Positions 38,091 to 46,250 of a stretch of DNA of 64,000 nt are shown piece by piece. Below the pieces are notes generated by a model. It was not told the DNA's origin, did no database searches, and worked only from the letters and a program-made list of their open reading frames with translations. The DNA is from Sphingopyxis sp. FD7 (lineage in GTDB: Bacteria > Pseudomonadota > Alphaproteobacteria > Sphingomonadales > Sphingomonadaceae), in assembly GCF_003609835.1 (NCBI RefSeq), contig NZ_AP017898.1, positions 2,170,001-2,234,000 on the forward strand. Direction: 5' to 3'. The stretch's first letter is position 1. Every line of letters begins with the position of its first letter. Made by a program: the position numbers and the translations under genes.

Positions 38091-38172
38091 CCGTTCGCAT
38101 CGAGCGCAGTCGAGATGCCCCTCGACATGGCGCCGTCCCGATGGGTGTCTCGACTTCGCTCGACACGAACGG
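38091..38172. repeat. Palindromic repeat (cgttcgcatcgagcg family)
   Basis: An 82-bp element with arms ccgttcgcatcgagcgcagtcgaga and tctcgacttcgctcgacacgaacgg. The other copy is at 55086-55168 inside the SUF operon. Confidence 0.88.
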
Positions 38173-38181
38173 AATCAGCGA

Positions 38182-38943
38182 ATGAGCGACCTTGCCGCGC
38201 CCGACTATCTCGACCGCACCGGCCGCCCGCGGCTCGCCTATCGCTTCACGCCGGGCGCGGGCCCCGCGATCGTCTTCCTGCCCGGCTATATGTCCGACAT
38301 GGCGGGAGGCAAGGCGACCGCGCTGTTCGACTGGGCCGCCGCCGAGGGACGCGCCTGCCTGTTGCTCGATTATGCGGGGTGCGGGCTGTCGGACGGGCTG
38401 TTCGCCGAGCAGACCCTGCTCGACTGGCGCGGCGATGTGCTCGACCTGCTCGACGCAAAGGTCGACGGCCCCGTCCTCCTTGTCGGATCGTCGATGGGCG
38501 GCTGGCTGATGCTGCTGACCGCGCTCGCGATAATCCAGCGCGACGGGCCGGGTCGCATCGCAGGGCTGGTCGGGATCGCTGCGGCGCCCGACTTTACCGA
38601 CTGGGGTTTCACGGCGGAAGAAAAGGCGATCATCCTTGCCGAAGGCGCGCTGGTCGAGGAGACGCCCTATGGCGACCAGCCCTATGTGACGACGCGCGGC
38701 TTTTTCCAGTCGGGCGAGGCGAACCGGCTGCTCGATGCCGAAATCCCCCTCGCCTGCCCGGTGCGGCTGCTGCACGGGCAGGAGGATGGCGACGTCCCGC
38801 CCGACATCAGCCTGCGCCTGTCGGCAGCGCTCGCCAGCGACGATGTGCAGGTCACGCTCGTCAAGGGCGGCGACCACCGCCTGTCGCGCGACGGCGACAT
38901 CGCGTTATTGATCGATACGGTGGCGCGACTCACCAACAGTTAG
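38182..38943 (+). CDS. Alpha/beta hydrolase
   Basis: The 253-residue cytosolic protein is an alpha/beta hydrolase: oxyanion strand IVFLPGYMSDMAGGK, nucleophile elbow GSSMGG (Ser near residue 108), acid HGQEDGDVP and histidine GGDHRLS near the end. It resembles ABHD10-type thioesterases or esterases. It is encoded 9 bp upstream of a 4HBT thioesterase gene, which supports a role in acyl ester turnover, but the substrate is unknown. Confidence 0.88.
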   Translation: MSDLAAPDYLDRTGRPRLAYRFTPGAGPAIVFLPGYMSDMAGGKATALFDWAAAEGRACLLLDYAGCGLSDGLFAEQTLLDWRGDVLDLLDAKVDGPVLLVGSSMGGWLMLLTALAIIQRDGPGRIAGLVGIAAAPDFTDWGFTAEEKAIILAEGALVEETPYGDQPYVTTRGFFQSGEANRLLDAEIPLACPVRLLHGQEDGDVPPDISLRLSAALASDDVQVTLVKGGDHRLSRDGDIALLIDTVARLTNS

Positions 38944-38952
38944 AGGACAGAT

Positions 38953-39390
38953 ATGGCTCGCAGCGACTTTCGATTTCACGTCACCAAGCGCGTCCGCTAT
39001 GCCGAGATCGACGCGCAGGCGGTGGTGTTCAACAGCCGTTACCTCGAGTATTTCGACCTCGGCATCACCGAATACTGGCGCGCGGCGGGGGTTTATGACC
39101 GCTGGCCGCTGCGCGACAGCCCGGAGTTTCACGTCGCGCGCGCCGAGGTCGATTACAAGGCGCCGATCCTGCTGGACGAAGAGATCGACATTTGCGTGCG
39201 CGCGGCGCGTGTTGGCCGCAGTTCGATGACCTTTCTGTTCGAGCTGCACGGCAAGGACAGGGACGAGCTTCGCGCCGCGGGCACGATCGTCAACGTCCAT
39301 GTCGAGGAAGCGCAAGGCGCGACGGCCCCGGTGCCCGATGCATTCGTATCCTTGTTTGAAGCGTTTGAAGGGCGGCGCCTGCGCGCCTAA
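38953..39390 (+). CDS. Hotdog-fold acyl-CoA thioesterase (4HBT)
   Basis: The 145-residue protein has the 4-hydroxybenzoyl-CoA thioesterase layout: RVRYAEIDAQAVVFNSRYLEYFD, where the catalytic aspartate (AEIDAQAVVFN) sits, and later strands VARAEVDYKAPILLDEEIDI. YbgC/4HBT family members cleave acyl-CoAs. It is the middle gene of a tight cluster with the hydrolase upstream and gloA downstream (9 bp). Confidence 0.9.
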   Translation: MARSDFRFHVTKRVRYAEIDAQAVVFNSRYLEYFDLGITEYWRAAGVYDRWPLRDSPEFHVARAEVDYKAPILLDEEIDICVRAARVGRSSMTFLFELHGKDRDELRAAGTIVNVHVEEAQGATAPVPDAFVSLFEAFEGRRLRA

Positions 39391-39399
39391 TATGGGCAT

Positions 39400-39837
39400 A
39401 TGACCAAATATCTTCACACGATGATCCGCGTGTCGGACCCCCAAGCCACCATCGAATTCTTCAGGCTGATCGGGCTGGAGGAAGTGCGCCGTTTCGACAA
39501 TGAGGCCGGACGCTTCACGCTCATCTTCCTCGCCGCCCCCGGTCAGGCGGGCGTTGCCGAGGTCGAGCTGACCTATAACTGGCCGCCCGCGGACGGCAGC
39601 GCGCCCGAACAATATGATGGCGGCCGCAACTTCGGGCACCTCGCTTACCGGGTCGACGACATTTATGCGACGTGCCAGCGGCTGATGGACGCCGGGGTGA
39701 CGATCAACCGCCCGCCGCGCGACGGCCATATGGCCTTCGTCCGATCGCCCGACGGCATTTCGGTCGAGCTGCTCCAGGACGGCCATCTGCCGCCGCAGGA
39801 ACCCTGGGCGTCGATGCCGAACACGGGAAGCTGGTAA
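39400..39837 (+). CDS. gloA: Lactoylglutathione lyase (glyoxalase I)
   Basis: The 145-residue VOC-fold metalloenzyme converts the glutathione-methylglyoxal hemithioacetal to S-lactoylglutathione. Metal ligands expected of GloA are visible: His in LHTMIRVSD, Glu in VELTYNW, His in FGHLAYRVDD and Glu in ISVELLQDG. NWPPADG and GRNFGHLA are typical glyoxalase I text. gloB lies 109 bp downstream, so the two steps of methylglyoxal detoxification are encoded together. Confidence 0.92.
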   Translation: MTKYLHTMIRVSDPQATIEFFRLIGLEEVRRFDNEAGRFTLIFLAAPGQAGVAEVELTYNWPPADGSAPEQYDGGRNFGHLAYRVDDIYATCQRLMDAGVTINRPPRDGHMAFVRSPDGISVELLQDGHLPPQEPWASMPNTGSW

Positions 39838-39946
39838 GACGCTGCCGCGCGGGAAGCGAGACTTTCCGCGGCGGCTGTGGCAGGATGAACCACCAAGGTC
39901 CGCTGGCATCCGCTCCGTCTGTGGATGCGAGAACCGGAAAGGAGAC

Positions 39947-40678
39947 ATGGTGGCTGCACTCGACATCGTCCGGATTCCTGTCCTCAGCGACAATTATGTC
40001 TGGCTGGTCCACGATCCGGCCAGCGAGGCGACGATGGTGGTCGATCCGGCGGTCGCCGATCCCGTGCTGGCGGCGGCGGCTGAGCGCGGCTGGACGATCA
40101 CCGACATCTGGAACACGCACTGGCATCCCGATCACACCGGCGGCAACGCGGCGATCAAGGAAGCAACGGGGTGCACGATCACCGGCCCCGCAGCCGAATA
40201 TGAACGTATCCCGACACTCGACGTTCGGGTGACGGGCGGCGATATGGTGCGACTCGGCGAACATGTCGCAGAGGTCTGGGACGTCCCGGCGCACACAGCG
40301 GGCCACATCGCCTATCATTTCGCGGACGACGCCGCGATCTTCGTCGGCGACACGATGTTCGCGATGGGGTGCGGCCGCCTGTTCGAGGGGACGGCCGAGC
40401 AGATGTTCGCCAATATGCAAAAGCTGGCGATGCTCGACGACGCGACGCGCGTTTATTGCGCGCACGAATATACGCTGTCCAACGCCCGCTTCGCGATCAG
40501 CGTTGACCCCGGCAACGAAGCGCTGGCGGCGCGGCTCGCCGCGGTCGAGGCCGCGCGCGCCGCGGGCGAGGCGACGGTGCCGACGAGCATCGGCGCCGAA
40601 CGCGCGACCAATCCCTTTTTCCGCGCGCCCGACGCCGCCGAACTGGCGCGCATCCGCGCGCTCAAGGATATGGCGTGA
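39947..40678 (+). CDS. gloB: Hydroxyacylglutathione hydrolase (glyoxalase II)
   Basis: The 243-residue metallo-beta-lactamase-fold enzyme hydrolyses S-lactoylglutathione to lactate and glutathione. The metal motif THWHPDHTGG (His58, His60, Asp62, His63) is followed by AHTAGHIAYH and CAHEYTLSNARFA, and the C-terminal region holds the glutathione-binding ERATNPFFRAP. AAGGAG lies only two bases from the ATG, so the adjacent GTG codon at 39950 may be the true start. It works with gloA just upstream. Confidence 0.94.
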   Translation: MVAALDIVRIPVLSDNYVWLVHDPASEATMVVDPAVADPVLAAAAERGWTITDIWNTHWHPDHTGGNAAIKEATGCTITGPAAEYERIPTLDVRVTGGDMVRLGEHVAEVWDVPAHTAGHIAYHFADDAAIFVGDTMFAMGCGRLFEGTAEQMFANMQKLAMLDDATRVYCAHEYTLSNARFAISVDPGNEALAARLAAVEAARAAGEATVPTSIGAERATNPFFRAPDAAELARIRALKDMA

Positions 40679-40745
40679 TGACGCCGCGCCTTCAGCGCGG
40701 GTTCATCGGCCGCGGCTATTCTGACCCGTTACAAGGAGCGTTTTC

Positions 40746-41192
40746 ATGGCCAAGCTGAACCCGATGGCGGCCGCGCTGGCCGTTGCGGCGGCGCCGCTCG
40801 CCGCAAGCTGCGCGCCTGCGGGGTCGGGGGAACCCGGCGCGGCGGCGCTGACCCCGAAACAGGCCGAACGGCTGGACAGGCAGCTCGCGGGCAAGGTGCC
40901 CGGCGCGCCGCTGAAATGCTTGCCCAATTACCGCAGCAACGACACGATCCGCGTGTCGGACAGCATCCTCTTGTACCGCGCGAGCGGCAAGCTCGTGTAT
41001 CGCAACGACCTCAAAGGCAGTTGCCCCGGCCTCGCGCGCGACAGCGACATCATGGTCGTGCGCCAGTTCGGATCGTCGACCTGCGAAGGCGATTTCTTTC
41101 ACCTGGTCGACCGGACGAGCGGTATTCGTGGCCCGACCTGTGTTTTTGGCGAGTTCGTCCCCTATCGCAAACCGGCGGGGGGCGAAGGCTGA
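40746..41192 (+). CDS. Exported hypothetical protein (DUF6491-like)
   Basis: The 148-residue protein has a signal peptide (MAKLNPMAAALAVAAAPLAASC), possibly lipidated at the cysteine. The mature part shows CLPNYRSNDTIRVSDSILLYR, KLVYRNDLKGSCPGL and CEGDFFHLVDRTSG with four cysteines, a pattern that recalls DUF6491 proteins of sphingomonads and xanthomonads; this match is tentative. Periplasmic or outer-membrane lipid-anchored, function unknown. Confidence 0.68.
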   Translation: MAKLNPMAAALAVAAAPLAASCAPAGSGEPGAAALTPKQAERLDRQLAGKVPGAPLKCLPNYRSNDTIRVSDSILLYRASGKLVYRNDLKGSCPGLARDSDIMVVRQFGSSTCEGDFFHLVDRTSGIRGPTCVFGEFVPYRKPAGGEG

Positions 41193-41292
41193 GCCCACGG
41201 GCTTGGTCGCAGGCGGGCGCCGGTTTGCGCCGAGCTCTTCGGGTCGCACCCCGTCTGCCACTGTTGAAGCGCCGCCCCCGCGAAGGCGACGA

Positions 41293-43122
41293 TCATGCCT
41301 TATAAAGCGCCGCAATCTTGTCGGCATAAATCTCGCGCAGCACATGGCGGCGGATCTTCATCGATGGCGTCATCTGCTCATTCTCGATCGTGAAGGCTTC
41401 GTCGGCAAAGTCGAACTTGCGGACCTTTTCGATCACCGAAAGCTGACCGTTCACGCGATCGACCGCGGCGCGGATCGCCGCGCGGAACCTTTCATGTTCG
41501 CGCAGCAGCTTCATCTCTTTTGGCAACCCTTCGGCCTCGGCCCATTCCGCCGCCCATTCGGGATCGGGAACCAGAATGCCGACAAGATGCGGGCGCTTGT
41601 CGCCATAGACCATCGCCTGCAATATCTCGGGTTGTAGCGTCAGCATCCCTTCGACGCGCTGCGGCGAGACATTGTCGCCCTTGTCGTTGACGATAAGGTC
41701 TTTCTTGCGGTCGGTGATGACGATGCGCCCCGCCTCGTCGATATGGCCGATGTCGCCGGTATGGAGCCACGGCGCGCCCCCAGGATCGGCGGGGTCGGCG
41801 ATCAGCACGCGCTCGGTCTCCCCGGCGTTGCGCCAATAGCCTTTCATCACCAGCTCGCCGCGCACACAGATTTCGCCGTCGTCGGCGATGCGCACTTCGG
41901 TGTTCATCAGCGGCGGGCCGACGGTGTCCATCTTGAGCCCGGTTTTGGGGCGATTGCAGCTGATCACCGGTCCCGCTTCGGTCTGGCCATAGCCCTGCAA
42001 GAGCGTCAGGCCGATCGAGTGGAAGAACACCCCGATCTCTGGGTTGAGCGGCGCGCCGCCCGACACCAGCGCCTTTATCCGGCCGCCGAACCTTTTCTGG
42101 ATCTTGGGGCGGAACAGCCGATTGAGCAGCAAGTCGACCGGGCGGTCGAGCACGCCCATGCGCCGCTCATAATGTTTTTCGCCGACGCGCAGCGCCTGGC
42201 TCAGCATCCAGTTCGCAAGCTTGCCCTGTTTCTCGACCGCCTTGATCATCCGCGCGCGGATCACCTCGAACAGCCGCGGGACGACGACCATGATCGTCGG
42301 GCGCGTTTCCTCGATATTCGAGACGAGCTTTTCCAGCCCCTCGCTGTAATAGATTTGCGCGCCAACCATGATCGGCAGGAACTGGCCGCCCGAATGTTCG
42401 TAAGCGTGGCTCAGCGGCAGGAAGGAGAGGAACACTTCTTCATCACCGATGCCGAAATCATTGACCAGGATCTCGGCCGCGCCCGCGGCATTGTGCAGGA
42501 TCGCGCCATGATGCTGCATCACCCCGCGCGGTGCACCGCCGGTGCCGCTGGTGTAGATCAGGCAGGCGGTATCCTCGCGCTTGACGCCCAGCCCGCGCGC
42601 CTTGGTCTCCTCGACCCATGCCGCGCCGCCGGTAACCATCGGCGCCCAATCATGCACCGACACCTCGCCCTGTTGCCCGACGCGCAGGCTTTCCATGGTG
42701 ATGACGATATGCGCGTCGGACCGCATCACCGCGGGCATCAGCACGCGGGCGAGCTTCGCGGTCGAGACGATCACCGCGCGCGCGCCGCTGTTGTCGAGGA
42801 TATGCTGATGATCGCGCTCGGTGTTGGTCGTGTAGGTCGGGACGGTGATACATCCCGCGGCCATGATGCCGAGGTCGGCGATACACCATTCGGGGCGGTT
42901 CTCGCTCACCAGCACCACCCGGTCGCCCTCTTTCAGCCCGAGCTTGCGCAAATTATGCGCGAGCGCCGCGACCTGTTCGGCGACCTCGCGCCAGCTCAGC
43001 GCCTGCCACGCGCGGTCGGCCTTGTGCCACAGAAAGGGATCGTCGCCGCCGCGCGCCGCGCGGTCGAAGAACATCGCAACCAGGCTGGGAAAATGGTCGA
43101 GATGGGGATTTTCCAGCTTCAT
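41293..43122 (-). CDS. Long-chain acyl-CoA synthetase (AMP-binding)
   Basis: The 609-residue adenylate-forming enzyme activates fatty acids with ATP and CoA. Motifs: P-loop YTSGTGGAPRGV (residues near 178), LSHAYEHSGG, GYGQTEAGPVISCNRP, and the C-terminal hinge TGDIGHIDEAGRIVITDRKKDL with a catalytic lysine region near TPSMKIRRHVL. The family is FadD/LCFACS-like (eukaryotic-type). The ATG at 43122 starts MKLENPHLDHFPSLV as in sphingomonad relatives. A half repeat unit (41268-41291) lies just after its stop. Confidence 0.9.
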   Translation of the reverse strand: MKLENPHLDHFPSLVAMFFDRAARGGDDPFLWHKADRAWQALSWREVAEQVAALAHNLRKLGLKEGDRVVLVSENRPEWCIADLGIMAAGCITVPTYTTNTERDHQHILDNSGARAVIVSTAKLARVLMPAVMRSDAHIVITMESLRVGQQGEVSVHDWAPMVTGGAAWVEETKARGLGVKREDTACLIYTSGTGGAPRGVMQHHGAILHNAAGAAEILVNDFGIGDEEVFLSFLPLSHAYEHSGGQFLPIMVGAQIYYSEGLEKLVSNIEETRPTIMVVVPRLFEVIRARMIKAVEKQGKLANWMLSQALRVGEKHYERRMGVLDRPVDLLLNRLFRPKIQKRFGGRIKALVSGGAPLNPEIGVFFHSIGLTLLQGYGQTEAGPVISCNRPKTGLKMDTVGPPLMNTEVRIADDGEICVRGELVMKGYWRNAGETERVLIADPADPGGAPWLHTGDIGHIDEAGRIVITDRKKDLIVNDKGDNVSPQRVEGMLTLQPEILQAMVYGDKRPHLVGILVPDPEWAAEWAEAEGLPKEMKLLREHERFRAAIRAAVDRVNGQLSVIEKVRKFDFADEAFTIENEQMTPSMKIRRHVLREIYADKIAALYKA

Positions 43123-43210
43123 GCCTCTCGCTCTCCTCGGGAGGATAATCTTATTATTTGGTCCATTCTTAGGAGCAATCGCCGCGCGATAGAAGTCCGT
43201 AAGCAGTCCC

Positions 43211-43236
43211 GTCATCCCGGCCTTCGCCGGGATGAC
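43211..43236. repeat. Half palindromic repeat (gtcatcccggcgaaggccgggat family)
   Basis: A single hairpin gtcatcccgg-ccttcg-ccgggatgac, equal to one arm pair of the full 76-bp repeats. It lies between ggt and the acyl-CoA synthetase gene. Confidence 0.85.
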
Positions 43237-43253
43237 GGGGCCGAATAGGACAA

Positions 43254-44945
43254 TTACCCCTGCGGCGGCGCGCCGTCGACCGCCGAGGTGCCGGGGCCGC
43301 GCGGATCGGCGGCCCCGCGCATCCCCTCCGCCGTGCGTTCAATGGCGTTGAGTTTCGAGCCGAGGTCGGTGGGCGTGAAGCTGTAGCCGAAAGGCCGCAT
43401 TTTCGCGGCGATCGCCCGCCCCGCCTCATTGTCCTCGATCAGCACGCCCTGGCGACCGAAAAAGAGATTGGGAAGCGCAATCGCTTCGTCCACGCCGAGG
43501 CCCCAGTCGAGCACGCCGATCAGCGTCTTGGTGACATGCATGATGATGCGCTTGCCCCCCGCCGAGCCGACCGCAAGCACCACCTTGCCGTCGGGGCCAT
43601 AGACGATCGTCGGCGACATCGAGGACAGTGGCCGCTTGCCCGGTTGCACGCGGTTCGCGGTCGGCACGCCGTCCTTCGTCGGCGTAAAGTCGAAATCGGT
43701 GAGCTCATTGTTGAGGAAATAGCCGTTCGCGATCAGCTGGCTGCCGAAGATGCTTTCGACCGTCGAAGTCATCGAAACGAGATTGCCCGCGGCGTCGGCG
43801 GCGACAAAATGCGTCGTCCCCTGCTCGTCGACCGGCGGCGCGGCGGCGCGTGGCGCCGCTCCGGGCGGGGTGCCCGGATCATAGCGACCCGCCGCCCCAT
43901 AGGGAGAGATGAGCTGGCGGCGCTGCGCAAGATAGGATTTGTCGAGCAGGCCTTTCACCGGCACGTCGACGAAATCGGCATCGCCAAGATAGGCGGCGCG
44001 ATCGGCATAGGACAGCTGCATCGCTTCGGCGAGCAGGTGCCAGCTCATCGGATTGTCCTTGCCCATCGCCTTCATATCCCAGCCTTCGAGCATCCCGAGG
44101 ATGCCGAAGACCGTGGTGGCGCCCGACGAGGGCGGCCCCATGCCGCAGACCTTGTAGATGCGATAGCTGGTGCAGACCGCGGGGCGTTCCCTGGCCTGAT
44201 AGGACGCCAGATCCTTCAGCGTCAGCGTCGCGGGATTGCGCGGCGCCTTGCCCACCGCCTCGCTTATCGCGCGCGCATTGGCGCCGCTGTAAAAGGCATC
44301 GGGACCGCGCGCGGCGATGTCGCGGAGCAGTGCGGCATAGGCCGGGTTCCGAAGCCGCGTGCCGACCGGCGCGGGCTTGCCATCGACATAATAGATCGCG
44401 CGCGCCTCGGGAAAATCCTTCCAGACGGGCTCGAACCGGACGAGCCAGTTGTGGAGCGCAGGGGTGACCTCGAAACCGCTTTCAGCAAGCTCGATCGCCG
44501 GCTGGAAAAGCGCCTTCCATTCGAGCTTGCCCCATTTTTTATGCGCCATTTCGATCAGGCGGACGTTGCCGGGAACGCCGACCGACAGCCCGCCGGGCAC
44601 CACGTCCATGAAACCGCGCGGCTTGCCGTCGGGGCCGAGGAAGCGGTCGGGCGTTGCGGCGGCGGGCGCGGTCTCGCGGCCGTCGATCGTCGATAGGCTG
44701 CCGTCGCTGGCGTTGTGATGGAGCATGAAGCCGCCGCCGCCGATGCCGCTCGATTGCGGTTCGACGAGCGTGAGCACGGCGACCATCGCAATTGCGGCGT
44801 CGGCGGCGGTTCCGCCCTGATGCAGAATCGCGCGCCCTGCCTCGGTCGCGCGCGGATCGGCGGATGAGGTGACACCCTGCGCGGCGGTGAGCGTGGGGCA
44901 AGCGAGCGAAACGAAAGCGACGAGCGCGAGGAGACGGTTCAGCAT
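43254..44945 (-). CDS. ggt: Gamma-glutamyltransferase
   Basis: The 563-residue periplasmic enzyme cleaves glutathione and other gamma-glutamyl compounds and is processed autocatalytically into two chains. It has a signal peptide (MLNRLLALVAFVSLACPTLTAAQG), the large-subunit text GIGGGGFMLHHNAS and GPPSSGATTVFGIL, and the nucleophile Thr377 in DEQGTTHFVAAD, which begins the small subunit. PLSSMSPTIV near residue 459 forms the oxyanion region. The start at 44945 is chosen because of the signal peptide. Confidence 0.94.
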   Translation of the reverse strand: MLNRLLALVAFVSLACPTLTAAQGVTSSADPRATEAGRAILHQGGTAADAAIAMVAVLTLVEPQSSGIGGGGFMLHHNASDGSLSTIDGRETAPAAATPDRFLGPDGKPRGFMDVVPGGLSVGVPGNVRLIEMAHKKWGKLEWKALFQPAIELAESGFEVTPALHNWLVRFEPVWKDFPEARAIYYVDGKPAPVGTRLRNPAYAALLRDIAARGPDAFYSGANARAISEAVGKAPRNPATLTLKDLASYQARERPAVCTSYRIYKVCGMGPPSSGATTVFGILGMLEGWDMKAMGKDNPMSWHLLAEAMQLSYADRAAYLGDADFVDVPVKGLLDKSYLAQRRQLISPYGAAGRYDPGTPPGAAPRAAAPPVDEQGTTHFVAADAAGNLVSMTSTVESIFGSQLIANGYFLNNELTDFDFTPTKDGVPTANRVQPGKRPLSSMSPTIVYGPDGKVVLAVGSAGGKRIIMHVTKTLIGVLDWGLGVDEAIALPNLFFGRQGVLIEDNEAGRAIAAKMRPFGYSFTPTDLGSKLNAIERTAEGMRGAADPRGPGTSAVDGAPPQG

Positions 44946-44988
44946 GTGCGCGACATTGGCGCGGGGGCGGAGGGAGTGCAAGTCCTGT

Positions 44989-45105
44989 CCCCCTCCCGCA
45001 AGCGGGAGGGGTTAGGGGTGGGCAGCGACGGTGCGATTCCCCACCCCGCTGCGACTAGCGAGCAAAGCTCGCAAGTCTCACTACCCCTCCCGCTTGCGGG
45101 AGGGG
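44989..45105. repeat. Palindromic repeat (cccctcccgcaagcgggagggg family)
   Basis: Two cccctcccgcaagcgggagg hairpins, one at each end, enclose a segment with gcgagcaaagctcgc. It fills the ggt-pyrD gap. A shorter relative lies downstream of sufB (51352-51393). Confidence 0.82.
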
Positions 45106-45108
45106 ATT

Positions 45109-46179
45109 TTACTTCTCCACCCCCACCGCGTCGCTCACCCGCGCAAAGCCGTCGCGCGCCGCCAGCGTCTCCAGCCCGCGCGCGATGCGGCCCGCGAGGC
45201 CCGGCCCTTCATAGACCATCGCCGAATAGATCTGGATCAGGCTGGCGCCCGCGCGGATGCGCTCCCACGCCTGGCTCGCCGACGCGATCCCGCCTGCGGC
45301 GACGAGCGGCAGCTTGCCGCCGCTCGCGGCGCGGAAATCACGCACGCGCTGGAGCGCGAGTTCGGCCAGCGGCGCGCCCGACAGGCCGCCCGCTTCGGCG
45401 GCGTGGCGCGATACCAGCGCCGACCGCGTTATGGTGGTGTTCGACACGATCACCGCCGCGAGCCCCTTGCCCAGCGCGACCGCGACAATATCGTCGATGT
45501 CGGCGGGCTCAAGGTCGGGCGCGACCTTCAGGAATACGGGCCTGGCTGTGCCAACGGGCTGGGCCGCGGCGACGCCGTCGAGCAGCGCTTCGAGCGCGCT
45601 CTTGTCCTGCAAGGCGCGAAGCCCCGGCGTGTTCGGCGAGCTGATATTGACGGTGAGATAGTCGGCGAGCGGCGCCATCGCCGCCGTGCCCTTCGCATAG
45701 TCGGCGATGCGGTCGGCGCTGTCCTTGTTCGCGCCGATGTTGATGCCGAGCGGCGTCGGCAGGCCATGGCGGCGCAGGCAGGCGATACGCTCCGCCGCCG
45801 CCGCCTGCCCGCCGTTGTTGAAGCCCATGCGGTTGATGATCGCGCGATCCTCGACCAGCCGGAACAGCCGCGGGCGCGGGTTGCCCTCCTGCGGCAGCGG
45901 GGTGAGCGTGCCGACCTCGACAAAGCCGAAGCCGAAGTGCGGCATCGCGTGCGCGACGCGCGCATCCTTGTCGAAACCGGGGGCCAGTCCGACGGGATTG
46001 GGGAAGCGCAGTCCGGCAAGCTCGGTCGCAAGCGCCGGGCTGGTCAGGGCGTGGCGCGCGCGCGGCATCGGCTGGAGCGCGGCGAGCGTCAGATTATGCG
46101 CCGCCTCGCCATCGGTGGCGTGGACGAGCGGGCGGGCGAGCGCATAGGCGGCATCGGTGAGCGAGGCGAAAAGCGACAT
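45109..46179 (-). CDS. pyrD: Dihydroorotate dehydrogenase (quinone), class 2
   Basis: The 356-residue membrane-associated flavoenzyme oxidises dihydroorotate to orotate in pyrimidine synthesis. Motifs: the N-terminal membrane-binding helix region (LFASLTDAAYALARPLVHATD), FPNPVGLAPGFDKDA, VEVGTLTPLPQEGNPRPRLFR, NRMGFNN, TVNISSPNTPGLR with catalytic serine, and VAAGGIASASQAWERIRAGA. The ATG at 46179 gives the normal class 2 length. It is divergent from the DUF885 gene. Confidence 0.95.
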   Translation of the reverse strand: MSLFASLTDAAYALARPLVHATDGEAAHNLTLAALQPMPRARHALTSPALATELAGLRFPNPVGLAPGFDKDARVAHAMPHFGFGFVEVGTLTPLPQEGNPRPRLFRLVEDRAIINRMGFNNGGQAAAAERIACLRRHGLPTPLGINIGANKDSADRIADYAKGTAAMAPLADYLTVNISSPNTPGLRALQDKSALEALLDGVAAAQPVGTARPVFLKVAPDLEPADIDDIVAVALGKGLAAVIVSNTTITRSALVSRHAAEAGGLSGAPLAELALQRVRDFRAASGGKLPLVAAGGIASASQAWERIRAGASLIQIYSAMVYEGPGLAGRIARGLETLAARDGFARVSDAVGVEK

Positions 46180-46250
46180 GGCCCGCCATTGCGCGCGCGG
46201 CGGCGCTATGGCAAGCCCCCGGCTATATCCGCATAAACCGGGAGAAAATC

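Noticed and set aside
39838..39946. A riboswitch or attenuator between gloA and gloB
   Set aside because: There is a GC-rich hairpin around 39842-39876, but it has a mismatched stem, no T-tract and no similarity to a known riboswitch.
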